From: Lysobacter ciconiae
GTDB taxonomy: Bacteria > Pseudomonadota > Gammaproteobacteria > Xanthomonadales > Xanthomonadaceae
Direction: 5' to 3'
Assembly: GCF_015209725.1 (NCBI RefSeq)
Contig: NZ_CP063656.1
Location: 1,905,001 to 1,969,000, forward strand
DNA length: 64,000 bases
Below the pieces are notes generated by a model. It worked only from the letters and a program-made list of their open reading frames with translations. It was not told the origin of the DNA and made no database searches. The first letter of the stretch is position 1; the number at the start of each line of letters is the position of its first letter. A program made the translations under genes and the position numbers. Positions 16,450 to 30,000 of this stretch are shown here, one piece after another.

Positions 16450-18090
16450 TTACCGCCAGGTGGCGGCGATACGGAAATCGGCACGTACGCTGTCCTGGTC
16501 ATCCGTGACGGTATCCAGGGGATGTCCCACATCCAGGCTGTAGCTGTACCGACTGCCAAACTGGCCACTGAGACCCACGCCGACACTGTTGATATCCGCC
16601 GAGCGCGGCTGATCACCCCGGATGCCGGCATGATCCACAAACAGATAGGCGTCATGGCTGCCCTTGTAGGGGCGGTGCAGCTCAAGGTTGGCGTAATAGC
16701 CCTTCGGGCCGGCGATGGCACCGCGCACATAGCCCCGAACGCTGCCCACACCACCGGCCTGGAACAAATTGCCGGACGGGGCGAAGTCGCTGTCAGACAC
16801 CTGCCAGCCCAACTGGGTGCGATACAGCAGGCCGGTACTGCCGAGCCGCTGCATCCACGTGAAACCGCCGTTGGCAATGGTGAAATCCTTGCGGGTTCGC
16901 AATGGTTCGTCGACGTTGATCCTCGACACGGACTGCTGCAAGGACCATTCGTAGCCGGTATTGCGATATCCCAGATTCATGCCGATGGTCACGATCGTGG
17001 ATTCCACTTCCGACACGCGTATGCCGCTGATATCGGTGCTGGACCGGGAGCGCGCCAGCGAGCCGGAGCTGCTGAACAACCAGTGCTGGTTTGCGATCCA
17101 GGGCTGCCGTAAGTCCAGCGAATAGCTGGTCGATTCGCCCGTGATATCCAGTTGACGGTAAGCACCATCGATGATGTTGATCTGGTTCCGTGACACGCTC
17201 AGGCCGACCCGGCCGTTGCGCCGGTTGAGCAGGCCGGAATACGAAACCCGCCCTTCCAGGCCGCCCTCTGCGTAGGCCACCGATCCGGCCAACAGATCGT
17301 TGATCCCGGCAAGCCCCCAGACATGCCCCTGCACACCGATCCGCTCGCGTCCCGTCGTCTCGACACCGGCGTTGTCCACGAAGACACCCCCGACCCGGCG
17401 TGAAGGCGTCTGGGCCTGCAGCACGATGTCGGTCTGGCCGACCGCCTCGCCCGGACGCAGCAACGCGCGCACCGTCAGGTCGCTGGTGCGGTTGAGATAC
17501 ACCAGATCCTCACGCAACGCGTTGGTCTGCACCACCTCGCCGGGTTGCTGGCGGATGCGCTGGCGCACAAACCGCTCCGGCACACGCGCATCGCCCGTAA
17601 TCTCCAGCTGTCCCAGCCGCCCTTCGACCAGCTCGACATGCACCACGCCACCGTCGATCTGCTGGCTTCCCAGCCGCGCACGCGCGGTGGTGATCTCACG
17701 CGACGCGTAAGCCGCGTTGACGGCCGAGACGATCTCCTCCAACTCGGTCATTCCGATCTGCTGGCCAATGAATGGCGCCGCAAAGCCCTGCAACTCGTCG
17801 GCCGGCAAGAACACCGACGGGCTGAAGCTGACTTCCGTCAGCTGGAAGCTGAGACCCGCATCCGCCGCCATGAGGGGACCTTCCGCCGCTGCTGGTGCCA
17901 CGACCGGGTCGGCAACCTCTGCCTCCGGCGCCAGCTTCTGGCGTTGCTCGTAATAGTTCTGGATGCGCTCCCCCGATCCACGCACCTCGCCGGTGCCGGA
18001 CTGTGCCATCGCCAACAGCGGCAGCAACATGCCGCCCACCCCCATCCCCAACGTCCAATAACGCATCGCCCACCCTTTATTGATCTTCAT
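16450..18090 (-). CDS. Two-partner secretion outer-membrane transporter, ShlB/FhaC/HecB family (TpsB)
   Basis: This TpsB pore secretes its TpsA partner across the outer membrane. The product is 546 residues from the ATG that overlaps the tpsA stop by one base (TGATG). An in-frame ATG at 18066 (MRYWTLG) has AAGGG six bases upstream and heads straight into a signal peptide ending LLAMA-QS, so it may be the true start. After an acidic/proline linker come POTRA-type sequences (about 70-230, with FSPSVFLPADELQGFAAP and VELVEGRLGQLEITG). A 16-stranded barrel region follows, carrying the TpsB motif VRGYVRG (VRGY/F, the lid-loop arginine) and the late motif YLFVDHAGIRGDQP. It is directly coupled to the giant exoprotein gene, which identifies the cargo. 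Confidence 0.93.
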   Translation of the reverse strand: MKINKGWAMRYWTLGMGVGGMLLPLLAMAQSGTGEVRGSGERIQNYYEQRQKLAPEAEVADPVVAPAAAEGPLMAADAGLSFQLTEVSFSPSVFLPADELQGFAAPFIGQQIGMTELEEIVSAVNAAYASREITTARARLGSQQIDGGVVHVELVEGRLGQLEITGDARVPERFVRQRIRQQPGEVVQTNALREDLVYLNRTSDLTVRALLRPGEAVGQTDIVLQAQTPSRRVGGVFVDNAGVETTGRERIGVQGHVWGLAGINDLLAGSVAYAEGGLEGRVSYSGLLNRRNGRVGLSVSRNQINIIDGAYRQLDITGESTSYSLDLRQPWIANQHWLFSSSGSLARSRSSTDISGIRVSEVESTIVTIGMNLGYRNTGYEWSLQQSVSRINVDEPLRTRKDFTIANGGFTWMQRLGSTGLLYRTQLGWQVSDSDFAPSGNLFQAGGVGSVRGYVRGAIAGPKGYYANLELHRPYKGSHDAYLFVDHAGIRGDQPRSADINSVGVGLSGQFGSRYSYSLDVGHPLDTVTDDQDSVRADFRIAATWR

Positions 18091-21000
18091 CAGTTCGGCG
18101 CGCCCATGTTGACGCCGCCATACGTGTCAATCACGACGTCCCCGGTACCGGTGCCGCTCATCGCATCGACGTCCCATACCTCCATCGTGGATGCCGGCTG
18201 CAGCATGCGCAGCGTGTAACGAAGTGCACTTTCACCTAGGTAGTCCAGATCGCCCCACTGATGACCGGGGTTGTAGTTCGGCGCGGCAACCCGGTAGCCG
18301 TCCGCGAACCGCACCACATACGCATCGGTAAACGTATTGAAGCCGTTCTGATGCAGCTGGAAGGCCTTCCCGGGCTGGCTGAGTTGCACATCGGCCGGAC
18401 GCAGGATCTGACTGGTGTTGTCCATCCACAGGTTCGCGTTGGCGGTACCCAGATCCAGCGTCTGCCCGATCCAGCCCTGCTCGATATCGACCTGCGCGGC
18501 GTTGGTATCCAGCTTGGCCTGCAATGCCTGCAATCGATCGATCACCCACGCATCGCGCGCATCGACTTCCAGCTGGATCCGCCGCGCCACACCGTTCTCG
18601 TAACCGGTCAGCGTCGTGGTCAGCGGACCCGAAGCGGTCGCCGACTGGACCACGGCAGCACGGATGTCCGTCGCCGCGAGATTCAGCCGGTTGTCCACGC
18701 GCACCGAGTCGAGCGCAATCCCACTACTGGCGGCGACATCGGCCGAGCTGGCCTTCATCATCGCGCCGGTGACATCGCCGTCCCGGGCATCAATCCAGAT
18801 GGCGCGCCCGGCTTCCAGCGTATCGAAGGCCACGCTTCCGCCGGCGATGATCTGCTGGTCGCGATGGGCACTTCCGTGATCGATGGCGATACTTCCCCCA
18901 CTGGTGAGGAACGCGTTGTCGCCGGCCGAGTAGTCGCCCCATTGCTGGTCCCCACCGGACGCGGCCACCAGATTCTGGCCCGACTCGGCGGTTCCCACGG
19001 TGAGCTGACGGGCGGCGCGGAGCTCGATCTCCCCGCCAACCATCAGGTCGCCAGCGGTCAGGTCGCCGCGCAACGACGTCAGCCGGGCATCCCCCCCGCC
19101 AAGGAAGGTGTCGACACTCAGGGATTGACCCGCTTGCAAACGCGTGTTGCGCGCCGCTTGCATGGAACCGACATCAATGGCATTGCCGGCCGTCAAATCG
19201 ACATCGCGCCCGGCGACCACCGCCCCCATCGTGATGTCGTTACCCGCATCGACCGTGATATCGCCACGAACCGTGCTCATGGTGTCGACGATCACGTCTG
19301 TGCCAGCGCTCATCCGAGCGCTGTTGCCGGCTTCGACTGTCCTAAACACCGTCGTTCCGCCGGCGGTAAGCAGCGCGTCACCGCCGACCCGGATTGTGCC
19401 CCCGGAGATGTTCCCGCCAGCCTGCAACGAGGCGTCACCGCCCACGCTGGCATCACCCAACACCAGCGAGGTGCCGGCATCGAGCGTCGCATCACCATCG
19501 ATGCGGGCCGTGCCGATATCCATCGCATCGCCGGACTGCAGGTTTGCGCTGCCTGCAACTTGCGCATTACCGATCGTCATGTCGGTACCGGCCTGCCAGG
19601 TGGCATCGGTGCCCACCGTGGACTGATCCACCTGCAGTGCCTGACCCGTGGTCAGCGTCATTGCGCCGGCGCTGGTCGCGTCGATCAGATGCAGATCGGT
19701 GCCGGCGGTGGCGATCACATCGCTGCCGCCGTCCAGTTGCTGCACCGTCAGGGTGTCGCCGCCGGACAGTGTCATCGTGTTGCCGGACTGCAGTGCGTTG
19801 GCCGCGAGCGCACTGCCGGCGTCGGCCGTCAGTGCACCGGTCACCGCCAGGGTGTCGATCTGCATCGTGGTTCCGCTGGTCAGCGCGGCATCACCGCCGA
19901 CGCTGCCATCAGCGAACACCAGCGACGTGCCGGCATTGAGCGTCGCATCACCCGCGATGCGGGCTGTGCCGATATCCATCGCTTCACCGGATTGCAGGTT
20001 TGCGTTGCCCGCAACTTGCACATTAGCGATCGTCATGTCGGTGCCGGCATCGAGCGTCGCATCACCATCGATGCGGGTTGTGCCGATATCCATCGCTTCG
20101 ACCGACTGCAGGTTTGCGTTGCCTGCAATCTGGGTGTTGCCTGCCGCCAAATCGGTACCGGCCTGCCAGGTGGCGTCGGTACCCACCGTGGACTGGTCCA
20201 CCTGCAGTGCGTGACCGGACGTCAACGTCATGGCATCGGCGCTGGTCGCGTCGATCAGATGCAGATCGGTGCCGGCAGTGGCGATCACATCGCTGCCGCC
20301 GTCCAGTTGCTGCACCGTCAGGGTGTCGCCGCTGGACAGTGTCATCGTGTTGCCGGACTGCAAAGCGTTGGCCGCGAGCACGCTGCCGGCGTCGGCCGTC
20401 AGTGCGCCGGTCACCGCCAGGGTGTCGATCTGCATCGCGGTGCCGCTGCTCAGCGCGGCATCACCGCCGACGCTGCCATCGACCAAGACCAGCGACGTGC
20501 CGGCATCGAGCGTCGCATCACCATCGATGCGGGCTGTGCCGATATCCATCGCTTCGACCGACTGCAGGTTTGCGTTGCCTGCAATCTGGGTGTTGCCTGC
20601 CGCCAAATCGGTACCGGCCTGCCAGGTGGCGTCGGTACCCACCGTGGACTGGTCCACCTGCAGTGCGTGACCGGACGTCAACGTCATGGCATCGGCGCTG
20701 GTCGCGTCGATCAGATGCAGATCGGTGCCGGCAGTGGCGATCACATCGCTGCCGCCGTCCAGTTGCTGCACCGTCAGGGTGTCGCCGCTGGACAACGTCA
20801 TCACGCCGGCGGACTGCAATGCGTTGGCCGCGAGCACACTGCCCGCGTCGGCCGCCAGTGCGCCGGTCACCGCCAGGGTGTCGATCTGCAGCGTGGTGCC
20901 GCTGGTCAGCGCGGCATCACCACCGACACTGCCATCGACCAAGACCAGCGAGGTACCAGCATCGAGCGTCGCATCACCCGCGATGCGGGCTGTGCCGATA

Positions 21001-24000
21001 TCCATCGCTTCACCGGATTGCAGGTTTGCGCTGCCTGCAACTTGCGCACTACCGATCGTCATGTCGGTACCGGCGTTGAGCGTCACATCACCATCGATGC
21101 GGGCCGTGCCGATATCCATCGCGTCAGCGGACTGCAGGTTTGCGTTGCCTGCAATCTGGGTGTTGCCCACCGTCGTGTCGGTGCCGGCCTGCCAGGTGGC
21201 ATCGGTGCCCACCGTGGACTGATCCAGCTGCAGTGCCTGACCCGCCGTCAACGTCATGGCATCGGCGCTGATCGCGTCGATGAGGTGCAGATCGGTGCCG
21301 GCAGTGGCGATCACATCGCTGCCGCCGTCCAGTTGCTGCACCGTCAGGGTGTCGCCGCTGGACAACGTCATCACGCCGCCGGACTGCAATGCGTTGGCCG
21401 CGAGCACACTGCCGGCATCGGCCGTCAGTGCACCGGTCACCGCCAGAGTGTCGATCTGCATCGCGGTGCCGCTGGTCAGCGCGGCATTACCACCGACACT
21501 GCCATCGACCAACACCAGCGACGTGCCGGCATGGAATGCGGCGTCACCATCGATGCGGGCCGTGCCGATATCCATCGCTTCGACCGACTGCAGGTTTGCG
21601 TTGCCCGCAATCTGGGTGCTGCCTGCCGCCAAATCGGTACCGGCCAGCCAGGTGGCGTCGGTGCCCACCGTGGACTGATCCACCTGCAGTGTGTGACCCG
21701 CGGTCAGCGTCATTAAGCCGGCGCTGGTCGCGTCGATCAAATGCAGATCGGTGCCGGCAGTGGCGATCACATCGCTGCCGCCGTCCAGTTGCTGCACGCT
21801 CATCGTGTCGCCGCTGGACAACGTCATCGCGCCGGCGGACTGCAATGCGTTGGCCGCGAGCACGCTGCCGGCATCGGCCGTCAGTGCACCGGTCACCGCC
21901 AGGGTGTCGATCTGCATCGCGGTGCCGCTGGTCAGCGCGGCATCACCATCGACGCTGCCATCAACCATTGTCAGCGACGTGCCGGCATGGAATGCGGCGT
22001 CGCCACCGATGCGGGCCGTGGCTATCGCCATCGCTTCGCCCGATTGCAGCTCGGCATTGCCCGCAGCTTCCAGGAATGCAACCGTCAGGTCGTCAGTCGC
22101 GTCAATCGATGCATCGCCACCAGCCATCGCAGACACAACAACGATCGACCCATCACCGACAATTCGTACATCGCCGTGCAGCGCATCGATCCGGTCAACC
22201 AGGGCATCACCGGCAAAGGCAAGGTCGATCGATCCGGTGTTGCTCCGTGCCTCGAGCCTTCCGCCCGAAATGCCTATCGCGGCATTCGGAGCGCCGATGG
22301 CACCATCGGCCAACAGCGACACGGCAACGTCCTGACCCACTTGCAGGTGGACTGGCACATCGGTGTTACCGGCGATAGCACCACCGGCCGTGATTGCCAG
22401 CACGCTGCCCGGCATACCCGACACCTGGACTTCACCCAACTGCATGTCGCCGGTCGTCGTCAATACCGTGCTGTCGGTGCTGTGCAGGCGGCTTCCCGCG
22501 CCCATGGCCAACCCGGCCGCATCGAGCGCAATCGTGGTGGCACGCATGGCCCCACCGTCGGCGATGGTGGCCACGCCACCGGCCGTCACCGTCAGCACAT
22601 TGCTGGCCCGTGCCTGATCAAGCGACAGGTCGCCATCCGCTGTCAGTTCGACATCATCGTCGCCCTGGACATTGCCCAGACGCATCCAGCCACCACTGGC
22701 CAACGTCATACGGCCCAATGCGACGGCACTGTCGATAGCGAGGTTGCCACCGGCATTGACCCGCAACAGCCGTCCGCCATCCAGCGTGCCGGCCGTCAGT
22801 GACCCATCGACATCGAGTACGACATCACGTCCCGCCACGATCGAGTCGGCGGTCAGTTCACCCACTGCGTGCAGGCGCACGTCACGGCCGGCAGCGGCAC
22901 TGAGGCGTCCGTCCGAGGCCAGTTGGAGGGTCAGCGCGCCAGCGACCGTATCGGCGCCAATGTCATCGCGCGCTGTGAGTTCCACCTGACGGCCGTTGAC
23001 TGCTATGTCATCGCTGTCAGCCAGCAGGCTTCCATCGACAACATCCACCGCCAACGAACCTTCGGCATACAGCCGGGAGAACTTCAGGTCACCGCCATGC
23101 TGACGCAGACGCAGATCTCCGCCTGCGCTGGCCGACACCACCTTGCCGGCCACCTGAATGCCAAGCAGTGCGTCGGCGTTTCCATCGACGCCACCAATGT
23201 TCCCGTTGGCTGCCAGGATCGCATCACCGCCGACGATGATCGAAGGCGCATTGATCGAGGTACCGCTGAGGTTCCCGTCCACGCTGACGCGCAAATCATC
23301 ACCGGCACGCACGGTACCGACCTTCAGATTCTCGGTGGACTGCACGAACAGGCCACCACCGGCGGTTGCATTGAGCGTGCCCTGTGCAACCAGGAACAAC
23401 GGCGAGGTCTGCTTGATGCGGATGCGTGCGATGGCACCGTTCATCACCTGCTCAACGCTCAGCTCAGCCAGCTCCTCAGCCGTGAGCACATGGCCGTCAG
23501 GGCCAAGCAGCTCCACATCGCCCGCGCTGTTGGCCAAGGACAATGCCATCGCCTGGGCGTCGTTCAAATTGCCCGCCAGAAAGTCCCCGTAGGCAATTTC
23601 CAGCGCATCGGCCACCTGGCCAATGCCATCGCGCGCCGTCAGCGTGATGTTGCGGCCGATCACGGTCGGATCGGTTGTACCAATGCTCGGTGCCTCAGGC
23701 TCCAGGGCACCGGCATTGATCGCGTTGCCCAACTGCTCGGTTGTCCAGCGCGCGTTGGCGGCCAGCGACGCGTACAGGTCGCTGGCAGGATCGATCGAAA
23801 ACGCGTAGCCCGCATCGTGAGTGGCAAAAATCGCCTCTTGGGCCCAGCCAGCGCCGTACAGCTCGGCAAAGTGTCCGGCCAGTGACTGGTAGCGACCATT
23901 CACATAGGCCTGCACCTCGGCATCGCCCACCGGCGTCGCGCTGCCGGCGGCCAACGATGCGGCCGCCCGGAACATTTCGATACCCGCGGCCGACGCGATA

Positions 24001-27000
24001 AACCGGTCAGCCGACACCCCACCCCACGGCAACAGGCTCCAGTACTCGTCGTAGCGCGCCGTCGCCTGGCGCTCGTAGCTGGCAACGGTATCGGCGACAC
24101 CGGAGCCATCAAGCTTGAGCCGGTCGCGGATCTGGCGGATCTGTGCGTCCGACAGGCCAGCGGCCGAGGTGCGCCGGCTGGCATCGAGAATGGAACCGGA
24201 AGGCGCTTCGAGAACAACGTCGCCGTTGCGCGCATGCACGGAATCGAGCCAGAAGTCGCCGGCGACATCACGAACGGCCACATCGTTGAATGCATCCAGA
24301 CGTACTACGCCACCGGTGAGCTGGCCGTCCGCGCCTTGTGTCTCCTGCGCTGCCAGCACCAGCAATCCATCGGCCGAACCAATGCTTCCATAGCGGCTGG
24401 TCAGCGCGACGTTCGCACCATTGACGTCCACCGCATTGCCATCAATGCCAGTCAGATCGCCATTGGCGATGATCACTACGTCAGCCGCCCGGTCACCATT
24501 GGCCGCAGAGACCGACAACGCAGCACCGGAGCTGAGGTCCAAGTTGATCGCGCCACCAGTCGAGGTTGCCGCCAGGTCCCCGTCCTGGATGAATGCCTTC
24601 ACCGCACCAAGCGATCCGACACCGATACCGCCCGCCGCCTTCAAGACCAGATCCCGGGTGGTGATATTGGCCCGCTCACCAGCCTGGATGATGTTGCCCA
24701 CACCGCCGATGTTGCCTGCCCTCGTCGTCAACGAGGTCGTGCCGCCACCGTTGTTCAGGGTCCCGGCGAGATACAGGTCACCCGTCACGCCGACGTCAAT
24801 GACACCACTCTTGCCAGTAACAAAATTGATACCGATCGCGTTGTCGGCCTTTACGGTGCCCGTGACATCCAGATAGCCCATCCCCGGCATCCGGTAGCGC
24901 CACATCGTCTCCATACGCTTGCCATCGGAGCTCTGCTCGGGAGTGCCTGGAAAACCGAAGTTGCATCCCTTCTGGATTTCGCCGCAGCCGTAGTTGACGT
25001 ACTCGTTCTGGTAGGAAGTGAAGTCCCCGGCAATTTCCCGTTTGAACCCCGAGACCATCTGGCCTGCATTGACCGTGCGGAATCCGCCATTGGTCTTGTT
25101 CCACGTAGCCGCTCCCGAGGTGGGGTTGCCCCAGGCATCGACAAATGTCCAAGTGCCGGCCGTGTTGGCGCTGCTGTCCAACGTACGTTTGACCCAGGCC
25201 CGGCGGGTCCACGTGTAGAGCTGGTTTGCCAGCGGGTTGTAGCTGGTCTCGGACAGACCCGATCCGCCCCAGTTGTCGCTCACATTGACCGAGCCATCCA
25301 GGTTGGAGGTGTAGGTGATTTCGTACGCCAGGCCATCGCTGCGGACCTTGTTGCGATCGGTGATCTGCACGACGCCCTTACCGCCAGTGCCGACGTTGAT
25401 ATTGCCCAGCTGCACCGCCCGGTCGACATCGCTGTTGACCTCTACCTTGCCGTAGCCGGCACTGACATTGATCGTGCCGTAGGGCGAGGTGCTGACGATA
25501 TGGCCGTCCAACTTGACGATGCCGCCACCGGAGGCATTGACGTTGTTGACGACAATCCGCTGATTGGTGGCGTCGTAGCTGGCCGAAATCAACGAGGAGT
25601 CGGCGCCGATGGTCTTCAGCATGGAGTGCGGGATCGCGTGCATGCCGCCCTCCAGGTCGCGTGCCTGGAACCAGTTCCGCGCCGCCAGTGAGTCCTCCAC
25701 CTGCAACGACCAGCCCACGCCTGCACCGGCCTCGATGCTGGAGGCGATGTTGATGTAGCGGGCGACGACGTTGATCTCCTTCGCCTTGGTGGTGCTGCGT
25801 GCCGCATTCTGTGCCGCTTGCTGATTGCTGGCATAGGCGTAATTGGTGGCCAGCTGTCGCTGTGACACCGTCGGCATGTATTGGGTGTTCTTATCGTGGT
25901 TGTACAGAAACGGCATGTAGGAGAACTGCGAGGACGGGTAGCCGTTCTGCTGAGTGCTGCAATTGGCCGAGTCGACAAACGGCAGGCAGTAGCCATAGAC
26001 CACCAGACTGGTACCTGCAAAAGTCCGTTCGTAGGTACTCCCGTCCGCGCGCCTGAAGGTGACCTTGCCGGTGCCACCGGGCCGCTGAAGCAACTTGATA
26101 TTCAGGTCCAGCCAAGTGAGTGACGGACCGGCAACGACATTGGCGATGTAACCTGCCGCCTCATTGGCGCTGATGCCGTTGAGCATGTAGTTCAACCAGT
26201 CGGCCTCGGGCGACGAGCCGGCGACATAGTCCCTGCTCCGGTCACGGAACGTGACCGTGCCGTTGGGGGCATGCGGGCTGTAGGTTTTGGCGAATACCGA
26301 ACCGGCCTGGATCAGCGAGCCGCTCAGCGTCGACAACGTCACATCCGAAGCGATCGCATACAGATCGCCGTTCTGGACGATGGAGGTGGGGCTGGAGGAG
26401 GTGTTGCGGATGCTGATCGTCGACGCCGCACCCGTATCGGTCTCTACCCGGATACCACCGGCATTCATCGAGGCACCGGTGTAACGCACCTGACCACCGG
26501 CGTAATCGGGAACGAAGATATTTCCGAATGCCAGGTGGTCGGCGCTGGCGTTGTTGACGGTGATCGTCGGCGCGCCCTTGGCGATCGCTGCGCCCGTCCC
26601 GCCCATGCTGGCGCCGTGCAGGAACACGTCACCGCCGGCGGCGTACATGTTTTCCAGCCAGTAGACGTAGTCGCTGTCGGAAATGGAGTCGTCCAGCCCC
26701 TGTCCGGTGGCGGCAATGTAATCGCGCGCCGTCAGGCGGGTCCAGCGGATGTCCCCGCTCACCGTGCCATTGGACGTGATATCCAGATTCAAGCTGTTGT
26801 AGGCGCCCGCCGTCAGCGTCCCGTCCAGGCGAACTGTGCTGGTCGAGTCCTGCGCACCGCCGGTTTTGCTGTCGCTCACTTTCACCGGAATAAAGCCGAG
26901 CTGGTAGCCGTAGCCCACCGCGCGCGACAGTCGGCTCAGGCCTTCGCTGTAGCTGCCCAGGTAGACATCGCTGGCGCCAAGCAGTGTGCTGCCGCTGCCG

Positions 27001-30000
27001 ATCGACACCGATGCCTTGTCGCTGGCATAAGTGTTGCTGCTTACCAGCGGCACCGCCACCAGACCGCGCACATACCCCTCGGCCTGTGCGTTGGTGGTCA
27101 GGTTGGTCTGCTCCAGACCCAGCCCGTTGCGTCCAGCCGTGATGTAGGCGTTGTAGAGCGACGCCATGTCGACGTTTTGACCGACCACGACCGATTCGGT
27201 GAGATTGGCCGCCACGTCAACATCCGCCGCACCGACCGCGGCCAGACCCCAGGTATTCACGTAGCCACTGGTGCCCAGATAACCGCCGACCGTGGTGCCC
27301 AGGTTGAGATAGCCGTTGCTCAGCAGCGAGGCGTTGTTGCCGACCCGGACGGCGTTGTTGAAGTTGGCGACAAGGTTGGCATCCACGACAGCTGCGGAAA
27401 TGGCACCGCCCGTGGACAGGTCGACGGTATCGCTCACGTTGGCCACGGTCTTGGCCAACACGTTGATATTGGCATCGCCCACGCTCAGCAAGCCGCTGGT
27501 CAGCTTGGCATTGGCACCGATTTCCGCCCGGGTGTCGCCGTCAAGGCGGGTGTCGATCAGCGCGGCACTCCCGGTGATCACTCCACCGGCTGCGGCGCTC
27601 ACGCGGCTGGTGTCCTGGTCGGAAAAATACCGGTTCTGAGCGACGACATCGATGCCTTGGCCGGTCCGCAGGATGGTATTGGCACCCACGTCCGCCTTTA
27701 CACGGGCATTTGCCTTGTTGCGTGCCGATGCGCCGCTCGCGCCAACCAATGACGCGTTGGTCGAGTCCGATTGACCGCCGTAGTAGCTATCGTGGGCGGC
27801 GTTGACCGCGACGGAGCCGGCAATAAGCTTTGAGCCCGCTCCCACCGAGGACAGCACATCGGCCTTCGCATCGGTGTTGGCCATTGCCGCGTTGCCGGCG
27901 ACAAGGCCACCGCTGCCCGCCATGGATGCGGCGAAATTGCTGTCGTTGCCGTTGGCAGCCACAACGATGTCACCAGCAAACGTCAGCAAGCCGGCCGTAT
28001 CCACTCCGGCTGTATTTCGCTCGCCCAGCCAGGCTCGGGTCGTGGTGTCGGAGCTCGCGTTGCTGAGCACGGCGCCGGCGGCCAGCATGCCGGCCGCAAT
28101 GCCGGTTCCGTTCGCGTGTTGGGTCGTGATCTGATTGGCTTCGACATGGGTGTTCCCCGAGCCCAGCGCGACCGCATTACCGGTGGAAGCTTCGACCGTT
28201 CCACCGCTGTGGGCCGCTGCCGATGCCGCCGATCCGGCCAGGTAAAGACCTCCTGCACCGGCGATCGCGGTGGCACTGACGCCACCGCCGTTGAGGCCGC
28301 GTTCGGCGGCGATGCGGGTGTCGCCATCACCGATCCAGGCGCGGTCACCCACCTTGGCGCGGACATCCACGTTGCTTTGCGCATCGACCACCACCGCACC
28401 CAGCGCAACCCCGGCCGAGACGCTGGCACCGATGCCTTTTGCATACACGCTGGTATCGGCGCGCGCCACTACGTCCAGCTTTGGCGCGGACGCCTGCGAG
28501 TCATCGCTCACCGATGCCCCGACGAGTTCGATTTTGGTGTCGTCCCCAACGGACGCATTGACTTGGGCGTCCTCACTGGCCAAGACCACTACCGCACTGC
28601 CCGCACCCGCAAAGCCCGCACTGGCACCCATGCCTTCGGCATGGGTGGTGCCACCCAGCTCGGCAAGAATGCCCGCCTGACTGAATCCGGAGAGCGTCGT
28701 ATTACCGTCGCCACCAAGGAGGCTTGTGACGGTGCTGTTGCGCTGCGCCTGGGCCACCACTACACCGACCGCGAGTGCACCCGCGGCGGCTCCCATCGCA
28801 TCGGCCTCGACACTGGAATGGTCGCTGGCCGACATGGCGAACGTACCCTCGCTGGTGCCCTTCAACGACCCACTGGCAGCCGCATCAACCTGCTGATCAA
28901 CTTCGGCATGGGCCACCGCAGCACCCAGCCCGACCAGACCGGCGCCTCCGGCAAATGCATCCACCGCCGCCGCAGCGCTTTCGCCGTCCCCGGCCCGGGC
29001 ATTGATCAGGACGTTGCCCGCCTCGACCTGTGCATCGTCGATCCGGGCGCTGGTCCGGCCGCGCAGCGCGCTGTAACCAACGCCACCACCAAAACCGATA
29101 CCGCCCACACCGAGCCCGCCCACCAGGTTGCTGGTGGCCATTCGGGAGGTGGCTTCCACCGAAAGGCTCGGCACGCTGATCTCGCCGCCGGCAATCTGCG
29201 CCTGGGTCAGGTCGGTGCTGCCGTCCAGACTGCCCACCTGGCCGCGCGCGGTGGTCTGCAGTTGCGCCAGGCGGGAGCTGCCCATCGTGTTGAGCAGGTT
29301 GACGTCGGCATCGGACAGCGTGTCGCTTTTTGCCGTGTCGCTCAGATTGCCGTAGGTGTTGGTCTGCGCCGCCGGGTCGCTACTGGCGACCTCCCCCGCG
29401 GCGTCACCGATGCCGCCCCGTCCGGTCAACAACACGCCGGCCGCGGCACCGATACCGGCGCTGCCGCCGGCTCCGGCGGTCATCGTCACCATGTCGACCG
29501 CGCGGTCGGACAATGCCGATACATCCAGCGCCGTCGCGGATACCTTGCTGTCCACCACACGCGCCACAACCTCGCTGCCCAACATCACGATGTTGGCGGC
29601 CGCACCCACACCGGCGCTGCCGCCGCCAGCCGCGACACCGGCATTTGCGCCAATCCGGAGATGATCGGCGGCCTGCACGTCCACCGAAGATCCGGAGACC
29701 GTGGCATTCACCAACTCGGCACGGGTGGTGCCATTGATCTGGTGGAACTGCGCCATACCCGCAACCGCGAAACCGCCCGCGCCACTGCCGCTGACCGCCA
29801 CACCGGTGTAATCACCATGGTTGTCCGCCTGCACGTTGACGCCGTCGTGCGTTGTCACCGTGGTCGCGTGGCCTGCCTCGCCGATCGCCGCGTGGGTGGT
29901 GGTGCCGACCAGATTCACCAGAGTGGTTCCGGCCACGGCCACTCCGCCGCCAGCGACCGCCCCCGCGACCAGTAGCGCCGAACTGTCGTTGTCGGCCGTC

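Noticed and set aside
18090..18700. CdiA-type toxin tip at the C-terminus of the exoprotein
   Set aside because: No VENN motif or variable toxin-like C-terminus was seen, and no small immunity gene follows; tpsB overlaps the stop directly.
18261..21716. A 1,151-codon open frame on the plus strand across the adhesin repeats
   Set aside because: It is antisense to the tpsA gene. The 57-bp repeat is a multiple of three, so one stop-free repeat keeps antisense frames open. The predicted protein is arginine/histidine-rich with no family resemblance or ribosome-binding site.
19440..21947. Possible CRISPR-like or satellite array
   Set aside because: Units are contiguous, in-frame and coding, with no spacers of unique sequence and no cas genes.
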